A stretch of 64,000 nt of DNA, from positions 100,194,072 through 100,258,071 of the forward strand of contig OY757014.1 of NCBI GenBank assembly GCA_963580285.1, written 5' to 3'. The DNA comes from Lucinisca nassula (taxonomy: Eukaryota; Mollusca; Bivalvia; Lucinida; Lucinidae). The notes under the pieces are model-generated. The model worked only from the letters and a program-made list of their open reading frames with translations, made no database searches and was not told the origin of the DNA. Positions 56,248 to 64,000 of this stretch are shown piece after piece; positions within the stretch are counted from its first letter, which is position 1; each line of letters begins with the position of its first letter. The position numbers were made by a program, and so were the translations under genes.

Positions 56248-58551
56248 TTGTTCGATCCAATCGGCTTTCTAGCACCGTTTACTATCAGAGCAAAAATGCT
56301 TCTCCAAGACATGTGGACCGCCGGTTTGGAATGGGACGAAGAACTGCCAGAACCAATGATTTACTCTGCACGTGCATGGTTCGGCGAACTTGGTGATCTA
56401 AAGCAGCTAAAAATATCGAGATGTCTAGGAGAACAAACAGAATCTTCTGACACCATGTCGCTTCATACCTTTGTAGATTCTTCAGAAGACGCATATGGAG
56501 CAGTTGTTTATGCGAGATGTATACAGAAAGATGGTACCATTTCAAGCAACATTGTCGCCGCAAAAACACGTGTTGCACCAACATTGTCGACAAGCATCCC
56601 CCGGCTGGAATTGATGGCAGCAGTTGTAGGTGTAAGGCTTACCGGGAGAATCTCGAGGGTGCTTCAAATACCGTTGAGCCAAGCTACCTTCTGGTCTGAT
56701 AGTGTTAACGTATTATGGTGGATACGAGGACGGAGCAGGGAGTTTAAGCCTTTCGTAGCAAATAGGGTGGGCGAAATACAGAGCAACACGAACCCAGGCA
56801 AATGGCGATACGTACCGACAAACTTGAATCCTGCAGATTTGCTAAGTAGAGGCATGAAGGCAGCGCATCTAGTAAAAAGTAGTACATGGTGGAGAGGGCC
56901 AGATTTTCTCAGACAGGTAGAGAATACCTGGCCTATGAATAAAGCTTTTGAAAAACCCTCAGGTGACGTGGAAATCAAGAGATCTTCTTTGAACAGTAGG
57001 TGTCGGGAGATGACTTTATCTGCATACATGGCTGTGAGTGCGACTGAAGACAGAGCTCTACTCAATCCAAATAACTATTCAAGCTGGCTTAAATTAAGAA
57101 GAATCCAGTCTTGGATTAATCGCTTTTTGGGGAACTGTCAGAAACATAAGATAGAGAGAACATCGGGAGAGTTACAGGCTGATGAACTAAAGAAGACAGA
57201 GATACAGCTTATCAGGCAGACACAAAGTTCAGAATTTCGAGAGGAATGGCAAGCATTATCGCGCGGGCACCCATTGCCTTCAAGCAGTAAACTAATAGGG
57301 CTACAACCGAGGATTGACGAAGATGGACTGATGCGTTCGAATGGACGCTTGAAACATGCGATGTTCTTATCGTATGATGTTCGCCACCCAGTTATCCTTC
57401 CACGTAAAAGCTGGGTAACAAGGCTGATAGTGAAAGAATTTCATGAGAAAGGGAACCATGCATCCGGGACCAATCAAACTTTAGCAGCACTATCAGCACG
57501 TTACTGGGTTATCTCTGGCAGGGAAGTGATACGAGAGTGGGAAAAGGAATGCGCCGAATGCAGACGAAGGAAAGCAAAACCATGTCAACAAATCATGGCT
57601 CCATTACCACTATCGCGGCTAGAGGCATCACTGAGGGCATTTGCAAGGACAGCGGTTGACTTTGGAGGGCCATTTATAACAGTACAGGGTAGAGGAAAAC
57701 GTCGACAGAAACGTTATTTGTGCTTGTTCACCTGTATGAGCACTAGGGCAGTACATCTAGAAGTCGCATTTGGCCTCGATACAGATTCCTTCTTAAACGC
57801 CTTTTACAGAATGGCAAGCCGTAGGGGCCTTCCCGAGGCTATGTACTCCGATAATGGGACAAATTTCAAAGGCGCTGATACAGAACTTAAAGTATTGCTA
57901 TCGGCGATAGATAAAGAGAAAATAAAAGAATCAGCAGCAAACAGAGGCATAAAATGGTACTTCAACCCTCCATGCGCTCCACATTTCGGTGGAGTGCACG
58001 AGTCGATGATAAAGTCTGCGAAGAAGGCAATAAAAGCTATCCTCGGCAATGCCGACATAACGGACGAAGAGCTTATGAAGGCGGTTATCGGCGCTGAGGG
58101 ACTGATTAACTCTCGGCCTTTAACGTACCAATCAGCGAATCCTGAAGACGACGTGCCACTGACCCCAAATCATTTTCTGCATGGGCAAATTGGGGGTCAG
58201 TTCGCTCCATCATCCGTTGACGATACCCCATTTAATCTAAGGAAGAGATGGCGCCGGATCCAAGAGTTGGTCCGGCATTTCTGGAAGAGGTGGCTACGGG
58301 AATGGCTTCCATTACTCGGTGTACGGAAGAAATGGAACAATGAGAGTCGTGATATCAAGATCGGTGATGTCGTTTTAGTGATCTCTCCGGATACGTCAAG
58401 AGGAAACTGGCCACTAGGTAGAGTTCTGGAGGTCTACCAGGGGCAGGACGGACGGGTTCGCGTCGCCAAGATTCAAGTTGGACAGGGTACTATAGTGCGG
58501 CCAGTGACGAGGCTCTGTCTACTAGAAAAGGAGGTTACAATGTCAGATTAA
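56248..58551 (+). CDS. BEL/Pao RNase H and integrase
   Basis: 767 residues from the first Met after the frameshift, internal to Pol in an intact copy. Peptidase_A17-type RT tail FDPIGFLAPFTIRAK; RNase H with FVDSSEDAYGAV (Asp), RLELMAAVVG (Glu) and FWSDSVNVLWW (Asp); integrase zinc finger (HEKGNHASG then ECAECRRRK, about residues 398-440); catalytic Asp in AVDFGGPF (about 471), Asp in MYSDNGTNF (about 534) and Glu in GGVHESM (about 583); DUF5641-like C-terminal chromatin/DNA-binding part ending LLEKEVTMSD. All catalytic residues I can place are present. Confidence 0.93.
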   Translation: MFDPIGFLAPFTIRAKMLLQDMWTAGLEWDEELPEPMIYSARAWFGELGDLKQLKISRCLGEQTESSDTMSLHTFVDSSEDAYGAVVYARCIQKDGTISSNIVAAKTRVAPTLSTSIPRLELMAAVVGVRLTGRISRVLQIPLSQATFWSDSVNVLWWIRGRSREFKPFVANRVGEIQSNTNPGKWRYVPTNLNPADLLSRGMKAAHLVKSSTWWRGPDFLRQVENTWPMNKAFEKPSGDVEIKRSSLNSRCREMTLSAYMAVSATEDRALLNPNNYSSWLKLRRIQSWINRFLGNCQKHKIERTSGELQADELKKTEIQLIRQTQSSEFREEWQALSRGHPLPSSSKLIGLQPRIDEDGLMRSNGRLKHAMFLSYDVRHPVILPRKSWVTRLIVKEFHEKGNHASGTNQTLAALSARYWVISGREVIREWEKECAECRRRKAKPCQQIMAPLPLSRLEASLRAFARTAVDFGGPFITVQGRGKRRQKRYLCLFTCMSTRAVHLEVAFGLDTDSFLNAFYRMASRRGLPEAMYSDNGTNFKGADTELKVLLSAIDKEKIKESAANRGIKWYFNPPCAPHFGGVHESMIKSAKKAIKAILGNADITDEELMKAVIGAEGLINSRPLTYQSANPEDDVPLTPNHFLHGQIGGQFAPSSVDDTPFNLRKRWRRIQELVRHFWKRWLREWLPLLGVRKKWNNESRDIKIGDVVLVISPDTSRGNWPLGRVLEVYQGQDGRVRVAKIQVGQGTIVRPVTRLCLLEKEVTMSD

Positions 58552-58729
58552 TCTGGACATTAGAATCATTGACTTTCATTTCCTGAGAATTAACTAATTA
58601 AGACTAAGATAAAGGCTAATTCATAGTGGAGACAAACCTTATTAATGTACTAAAGTACTTAGCTATATTTCATTTTTACATGTATTTCTTCACAGCACTA
58701 AAGCAATTGATCAAAATGAATAGTATTTT

Positions 58730-58742
58730 GAGGAGGGGAAAA
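58730..58742 (+). other. Polypurine tract
   Basis: GAGGAGGGGAAAA abuts the 3' LTR; all purine, the plus-strand primer site of LTR retroelements. Confidence 0.8.
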
Positions 58743-59018
58743 TGGATAGGAGACATTATTTTAAATCGAAAGACATTACTTTATCGATATAAATAGCTGT
58801 TTAATTGGACGTTACGTCGCTGGCGTATGACGTTACGTCGTTGACGTAACGTCCTGTTAACGTCATAATTAACGTTAGTTACCAGAGAGTTGAAAACGTC
58901 GCCATTCAGTGAAGGGATCAGTATCGTAAGAAAACAAAAATAAATTAGTATTTCGGAACTTACAATCGAAGTTCATTTCTTTTGCTGCAAATCCATCATC
59001 GGGAAAATCGCCGCAACA
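58743..59018 (+). repeat. 3' LTR of BEL/Pao element (276 bp)
   Basis: Same length and ends as the 5' LTR; follows the polypurine tract directly and is followed by the target duplication TTGA and the rest of the interrupted SINE. Confidence 0.93.
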
Positions 59019-59469
59019 TTGAGATGAAATGACGTCTCAAGCCCTGTCGCCCAATGAAACCAATAGGGTTTATTAGCATGGACGGTCCGCCTCGCACCGC
59101 GGTTCCTGGACAGGCTTAGATCCTCTAAGCGGTTAACCAGTACTAGTGTGCTGGCTGGATTCAGCTCTGCGTGGAAGCATCGTGCAGCCCATATATTTCT
59201 TCAAACCCCTATGGGCGGGGGGCGTACCTTGAGCATTGCTTAGGTGAGCTAAAAATAGGCCTGACACGCCTTATATGACAAATGGACTTGTCCAACATAT
59301 AGCAATGGAAAAGTCCACCAGTATATAATGGTTAAAGAATCCCTTTACAGACAATCCAACAATGCTGATTTTGCTTAATTCTCAGATAATTATCATGTAA
59401 TAGTGTCATTACTGACAATGACCAATCTTAATCATATATGAGAAATGTTACTGTTTGTGTGTTCTAAGA

Positions 59470-60130
59470 TAGCTGATGAGACCGATTAGAGCTCTGAACT
59501 CTCCTGTTGCAGATAGAGCAACAAAGGCTAGAGGAAGATAGCTGTTGGTGATGCCTTAGTTCTGGCTTTGCGATGTGGGTGTTTCTTCTCAGCTTCACTG
59601 ATTCTTTTTGCCTCGTATTCACTGGCACCCCTTCTGATGAGACCTTGCTCTGTCCTGTGCAGTTTGTTCCCATGACTCTGTTGGAATGTTGAAGTCCCTG
59701 AGGGAGGCTTTGAGGGTGTCCTGAGGCTTTGAGGGTGTCCTGACTGCCTTGGGAGCGTTTGCCCATTCTAGTTCTCCAAAGAGAATTTCCTTTGGCAAAC
59801 GTTCCTCAGGCATTCTGGTAACATGGCCTGTCCATCTTAACTGTGCTTATTTCAGAAGAGTATGCACCTGCCCTGTTCAGGTTTTTTTGTGTCTAAGACA
59901 GCTTGTATGGAAGTGATTCAGTCTTTTGGCATGCCGTTAGTAAACTGTCCATGTTTCACTTGCATACAATAGCGTTGGCAGCACCAGAGCCATACAATAG
60001 TGTTGGCAGCACCACAGCCCTGTAGACTTTCAGTTTTGTGTCAAGTCTGATTCCACTTCGATCCCAGACACTACCAAGTAGTCAGCCAAATGCTGCACTT
60101 GCTTTGGCAATCCTGGCATTGACTTAATGA
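59470..60130 (-). pseudogene. Decayed non-LTR (LINE) reverse transcriptase C-terminal fragment
   Basis: On the minus strand the frames read RIAKASAAFG, then [20 protein letters not shown] and PTLLYGS, followed downstream by GQAMLPEC / MPEERLPKEILFGELEWA. This is the C-terminal end of a LINE-type endonuclease-RT (LYG-ETW and RWxGHV-RMP--RLPK--L-GEL). The frame is broken by several stops and shifts and by small tandem duplications (a CATACAATAG...GGCAGCACC unit twice near 59985, GAGGCTTTGAGGGTGTCCT twice near 59705). Not functional. Confidence 0.75.
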
Positions 60131-60179
60131 GATAATCATATTGAGTCGGGGACAGACTGATACTCAGTAAAAGATAGTA

Positions 60180-60300
60180 AAAGGCTTGCTGTTTTCTCAT
60201 TCACTACAAGAACATATGTTGTGGATATCTGTCAGAATCACCTCAGCAAGGTGATTCTAACAAATACCCACAATATATGTTTATTGGAGTAATTAATATA
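60180..60300. repeat. Palindrome, CAGAATCACCTCAGC type
   Basis: AACATATGTTGTGGATATCT and inverse to about 60282, in TTTCTCATT...TTTCTTGCATTTCTC flanks. Confidence 0.6.
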
Positions 60301-60486
60301 GTTTTCTTGCATTTCTCTTAGTGTCCACCTGAAATGGATCTAAGGATTTGTTCAATTCGAATTGTCCTTCTTATGAACTTTGTCGTTGTACCAAATGTCC
60401 GTATAAAGAGGGTTGACCATTCTTTCAATGCTTATTTCTGAAAGTGTTACTATTTTATGCCCTAATCTACTGATCGGAGATCATGG

Positions 60487-61160
60487 TACAGTCGAACTTC
60501 AACGGCTTGAACACCTTTGGGACCTCAAAAATCTGTTCGAGACAGGGGTAGTTCGAGCCACTGAGGTTACTGTCGGGAGGTATAACGAGATACTTTAAGA
60601 CATCTTTTCGGTGTTCTATAATGAAAATGTATGCTATGTGTACTCATTAGAATCGCCTCATCGAGGTGATTCTAATGAATACATACAGCATACATTTGCA
60701 AGATAAAAGACTAAAATCTCCTTAATTATCCCCCACTATTTCTTATGGAGAGGATTTCGCTAGGGCTCAAGAATAGGTTCGACTCCTCCATGGTAATAGC
60801 CCCCGCCCATAGGGACTTGAAGAAGTATATGGGCTGCATGATGCTTCCACGCAGAGCTGAATCCGGTCCGCACACTAGTACTGGTAAACCGCTTAGAGGA
60901 TCTAAGCCTGTCCAGGAACCGCGGTGCGAGACAGACTGTCCATGCTAATAAACCCTATTGGTTTCATTGGGCGACAGGGCTGGAGATGTCATTTCATCTC
61001 AATGTCGGGTAAAAGTCCCACAAAATTTGAAGCAATGTCTCCAAAATGACCTTTACTGTGTTGACAGGGACGTTAAACCTCAAATCAAACAAACAAAACA
61101 AATCATCCATGGTAAACGAGCTATCGGTGTTCGAGCCATCGAAGTTCTACTTTACCTGTT
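60487..61160. mobile_element. Foldback element, GTCGAACTTCAA family, with SINE-A inside
   Basis: ACAGTCGAACTTCAACGGCT at left, GAGCCATCGAAGTTCTACTT at right; core palindrome GTATGCTATGTGTACTCATT (60630-60695). SINE-A is inserted in the right arm. Confidence 0.87.
60794..61107 (+). mobile_element. SINE-A copy with 10-bp target duplication
   Basis: Between TCCATGGTAA repeats (about 60787-60796 and 61107-61116). Full length; GCCCCCGCCCATAGGGACTT to AAATCAAACAAACAAAAC. Confidence 0.9.
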
Positions 61161-61489
61161 TATTGTTCAATTGGTCAAGTATGATGTGGACATATTTTCT
61201 GATCAGGCCAAATGATCAGGCCCCAACTGTTTAAACCTAACAGTAGTTATTTAACGTCATGTTAAAATGCAACTATTCTGTGTGGGACATATTGCTGTGT
61301 ATTGCGGACATAATTTCATCATCATGGTCCCAGCTGTTTAAACCAAAGTCATTGTTAACATCACCATTCAGTATGGCAAAAACATCATATTTTTGCTGCG
61401 TATTATGAACATATTCTGTCCATTATGGACACATTGCTGTGTTGTGGAGATAATTTCATCATCAGGGTCCCAGTTGTTTAACCTTACAG

Positions 61490-61590
61490 TGATTAACCCA
61501 TTGAAGGAGGGAAACCCCTAAAGGGGTACCTTGGCAAACAGTGGAAGCATCATGCAGCCTATATATTTCTTCCAAGCCCCGATGGGCGGC
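61490..61590. mobile_element. Chimera of subfamily b MITE end and SINE-A head
   Basis: ATTAACCCATTGAAGGAGGG...TTGGCAAACAGTG joins directly to GGAAGCATCATGCAGCC...CCCCGATGGGCGG (antisense SINE-A head), then to a MITE of the next family: a recombination product of three repeats. Confidence 0.72.
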
Positions 61591-61797
61591 TGTTCTAGCA
61601 AGTTCAATATCTAAAATTTTGGTATTTTTGCTGAAAAAATGTGAGCAGCTTTTGCGTCCCCAAAAGCTGCTCACATTTTTTCAGCAAAAACATTAGCATA
61701 TTTGCCTTAATAAATGATCAAAGTTTTAACAATATGTTAACTAACGAAGTCGTTAGTTTTCAAACTAACGAAGTCGTTAGTTTTCATCAACTGGGCC
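61591..61797. mobile_element. MITE, GGGCCAGTTGTTC family, left end missing
   Basis: TGTTCTAGCAAGTTCAATAT, palindrome GTGAGCAGCTTTTGCG and inverse (61639-61685), right end with ACTAACGAAGTCGTTAGTTT repeated twice, then ATCAACTGGGCCC. Confidence 0.78.
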
Positions 61798-61807
61798 CTG
61801 ATGTATT

Positions 61808-62234
61808 ATAAGAATCTTATATGGGTGTGAGGGGATGGACAAATCCGTCTCAAGGGTCACGGTCCGGCATCACGTGGCTTGCCGAGTGATGCTGGACAGT
61901 GATCCCGAGGGACGGATTTTTCTATCCACCCCTCACACCCATGTAAGATACTTTTTCTTGCATATCTTCCATTTTTTAGTGTGGATTTTTAATGTTGCAG
62001 TCACTCTGGTTACCGACATCCGCCATATTGTGAGGACACTATAGGAATGTTTAGTGACATCACGTAACATGCTGTGACATCAACCTTAAAGACGGTGCAT
62101 ACGAGGTTGTATTCAACCAGTGCATTTATCAAACAGGCGGTTATATTCGATATTGGGTCGAAATACCATGGTCAGAACATAAATTTCTTTCCCAGGCTAA
62201 AATCACGGATTTAATTGTCTGGTGTGCAAGAATT
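61808..62234 (+). mobile_element. Stem-plus-tail element, copy 6
   Basis: TATAAGAATCTTATATGGGT, full stem to about 61950, tail to GTCTGGTGTGCAAGAAT. Confidence 0.87.
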
Positions 62235-62249
62235 GTTTTTCTTTCTTAC

Positions 62250-62430
62250 AGGGTTTTGGATATATTACAACCAGAAGCTTGTTTGTAAAATGTGTATTTA
62301 TTATATAAATGGATGTCCATAAACAATCGTTTTTCTATGTAATTTATGTATTTTGAAATAGCCAAAATTGCACAAATTTTCTCTGGATCCTACCAGAAGT
62401 ATAAAAAGATTTGCGTATAATAGAGACAAA
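62250..62430. repeat. Foldback fragment, degenerate
   Basis: GATATTACAACCAGAAGCTT, ATAAATGGATGTCCATAAAC palindrome and ATCCTACCAGAAGTATAA; distant relative of the GGTCAT-core family. Confidence 0.45.
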
Positions 62431-62482
62431 ATATAAAATCGACCATGGTAAACCAAGATCAATCATGAATATATATTAGTTT

Positions 62483-62712
62483 ATCCCATTGCATGCTGGA
62501 AACCTCTGTAGAGGTACCTTGGCAAACAGTGCAGGCCCAGATCAGATGCCAAAGAATGTGGCGTCTGATCAGGGCCTGCACTATTTGCTAACTGAATTTT
62601 CCTTCAAAATTATTATAAAAACAAAAAAATTGGCCTGCCACCCCTAATATGATAAATGGACTTGTCGAACATGTAGCAATGGAAGAGTCCACTAGCATAC
62701 AGTGGGTTATTA
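62483..62712. mobile_element. Palindrome-core MITE, subfamily b, diverged
   Basis: TTATCCCATTGCATGCTGGA to CATACAGTGGGTTA; core GGCAAACAGTGCAGGCCCAG with TGCCAAAGAATGTGGCGTC turn. A sister right arm (TATGACAAATGGACTTGTCC, CATATAGCAATGG) is at 59274-59330. Confidence 0.8.
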
Positions 62713-62929
62713 TATACCTTCAAAAAAACCTGCAGTATAGAACCAGTTTTCTGACACAAAAAATACAAAATCCCGTGTCACCCTCTGTTTTCTGATTCAG
62801 TATCCCCATCCTTGCTAGCTCTCAGCTTTGATGTAAGAAAGCCGCCATGTGTAATGTGGAACCAGATGTGTGAAATGATGATGTTACACCCAGATGTAAC
62901 ATAAAATTTTCCCGCTTATTCATGTTTAG

Positions 62930-63105
62930 TTTTACTCCGAGATGTACATGTAGATTGTGGGTACTTGTTAGAACTGCCATGATGGGGCTGTTCTGACACG
63001 TAACCACAATCTATATTTTGAGGAGAAATAAGAAAAATATCACAATTTTCATCTGAAAATTTTCATTTTTTTTGGCCGTAAAATGTATTTGCACAGGAGT
63101 GTTTT
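62930..63105. mobile_element. MITE with TTGTTAGAACTGCC core
   Basis: TACATGTAGATTGTGGGTAC and inverse (62945-63020), AAGAAAAATATCACAATTTT arm, TTTGCACAGGAGTGTTTTCA end. Confidence 0.7.
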
Positions 63106-63384
63106 CATAATGCATATTCAACTGATGACGTTGTAAAGATATCCATTGATTTCTATTGTCACCATTATATCTCCTTATCTAGCAGACCTTCCAAATCCAA
63201 CCTATGATTCCAAGATAACCCTCTTACGTAACACTTTGACCTCTGCGACTATGTTCTATAGAAAGCTATTCCGATAAGTCAGTGATGGTCACATGGACTA
63301 AAGCACTGAAGAGCTTTTCTGCTTAGTAACTTTGGATCGATTGATAATCAACCCAAAAATAGCCGTGTTATTTGTTCCACTCTT

Positions 63385-63555
63385 AAGCCAGAGTGTGGTG
63401 TACATGTAAGAGAGTTACCTGTAAAATTTGGAATGGAATCATACGTTGAACTTGGCAAACAGTGTACATGTAGACCCAGATCAGATGCTGCTGAATGAGG
63501 CGTCTGATCAGGGTCATCACTGTTTGCATTATGTACAAGAACTTAAGGGTATACC
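63385..63555. mobile_element. Palindrome-core element, unassigned arms
   Basis: GGCAAACAGTGTACATGTAG and GACCCAGATCAGATGCTGCT with inverse (63456-63529). Arms do not match subfamilies a-c well. Confidence 0.6.
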
Positions 63556-64000
63556 GAAACAGTCTAAGTCCCCTTTCATGACCGTTTTCCCAGCCTGCAC
63601 TCAGAGACAATCCAAAAGTGAGTGCTGTCAGTGCTTTGATTTATTTACCCTCAAACCCCTCTCACCCTTGAGTTTCTGGAGTGCACTATTCCATCACTGA
63701 AGTTGGGCACGTCCATTCTACGAAAAAGGGCATTGAATGGTAGGAAAATATCTCGATAAGATGGCTCAGAGCCCCATCACATCAGGAGCTACTCTGTTTG
63801 CACAGATCTGTACTGGGTTTTAGATTTGTAAGGATAACGTTTGTTGTTGCTTAATATTTACGCACTAACATACACTGGAATTAAAAGGGATACCTGAAAC
63901 AATAGATTCACATTCTATGTAGGAATACAGTCATCTATTTCAAACATACATCTGTAGGAAGAGGCTGTTCTGGGTCTATGCGAAAATATTTTTGACAAGA
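63556..64000. other. End of window, nothing recognised
   Basis: AT-rich DNA without clear gene, repeat unit or palindrome; open frames are short. Confidence 0.4.

Larger units (their letters stand above)
52407..59018 (+). mobile_element. BEL/Pao LTR retrotransposon, defective copy
   Basis: 6.6 kb element: LTR, PBS, gag with DUF1759-like part and zinc knuckles, aspartic protease (DUF1758-like), RT with YMDD, RNase H, integrase, PPT, LTR. Domain order and the DUF1759/DUF1758 modules are diagnostic for BEL/Pao. TG...CA LTRs are flanked by TTGA (52403-52406 and 59019-59022; ATTGA if one shared A is counted). The LTRs differ at four sites, so it is young. Three lesions break the polyprotein: a 43-bp tandem duplication (54493-54578), an in-frame TAA (55788-55790) and an extra A in an A-run (56232-56239). 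It is inserted in an antisense SINE. Confidence 0.94.
52308..59225 (-). mobile_element. SINE-A copy, antisense, split by the BEL element
   Basis: Tail part 52308-52406, head part 59019-59225. Target duplication ACCTTGAGCATTG at 52295-52307 and 59226-59238. The halves join without loss when the BEL element and one TTGA are taken out. Confidence 0.93.

Overview
The window looks like eukaryotic, AT-rich genomic DNA, most probably from a bivalve mollusc. The evidence is short conserved exons spread over about 35 kb, very many tRNA-related SINEs and palindromic non-autonomous DNA elements, and two retrotransposons of kinds common in marine invertebrates. Species cannot be fixed from sequence alone.

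The one host gene I can support is the 3' part of an importin-13 (IPO13) homologue on the + strand. Eleven exons (2293-2319, 6937-7071, 9558-9782, 11212-11349, 16375-16471, 19443-19495, 22747-22813, 24769-24827, 27526-27612, 33851-34032, 37262-37370) join in one frame and give the last 392 residues, ending at TGA 37368-37370. The first half of the gene lies before the window. Its introns (1.4-6.2 kb) are packed with repeats.

Downstream are two autonomous-type retroelements. (i) 39564-46478, minus strand: a tyrosine-recombinase (DIRS/Ngaro-like) retrotransposon with 309-bp terminal direct repeats, a zinc-finger Gag, RT-RNase H (one frameshift), a tyrosine recombinase with its catalytic residues, and an SGNH hydrolase. 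(ii) 52407-59018, plus strand: a BEL/Pao LTR retrotransposon with 276-bp LTRs, PBS, Gag, protease, RT, RNase H, integrase and PPT, broken by a 43-bp tandem duplication, an in-frame stop and an A-run frameshift. The BEL element sits inside a SINE, which itself sits inside a tandem-repeat element: three nested insertions whose target duplications can be read.

The rest is a dense layer of non-autonomous elements: about 19 copies of a ~300-bp SINE, several other tRNA-derived SINEs, families of foldback/MITE-like elements built round strong palindromes, five tandem arrays and a decayed LINE reverse-transcriptase fragment (about 59.5-60.1 kb). The least ordinary features are a palindromic core shared by element families with different arms, a stem-plus-tail element whose stem is exchanged between copies, a minisatellite grown out of a SINE, and the hydrolase-bearing tyrosine-recombinase retroelement. 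No tRNA gene, rRNA, CRISPR array or bacterial operon is present.
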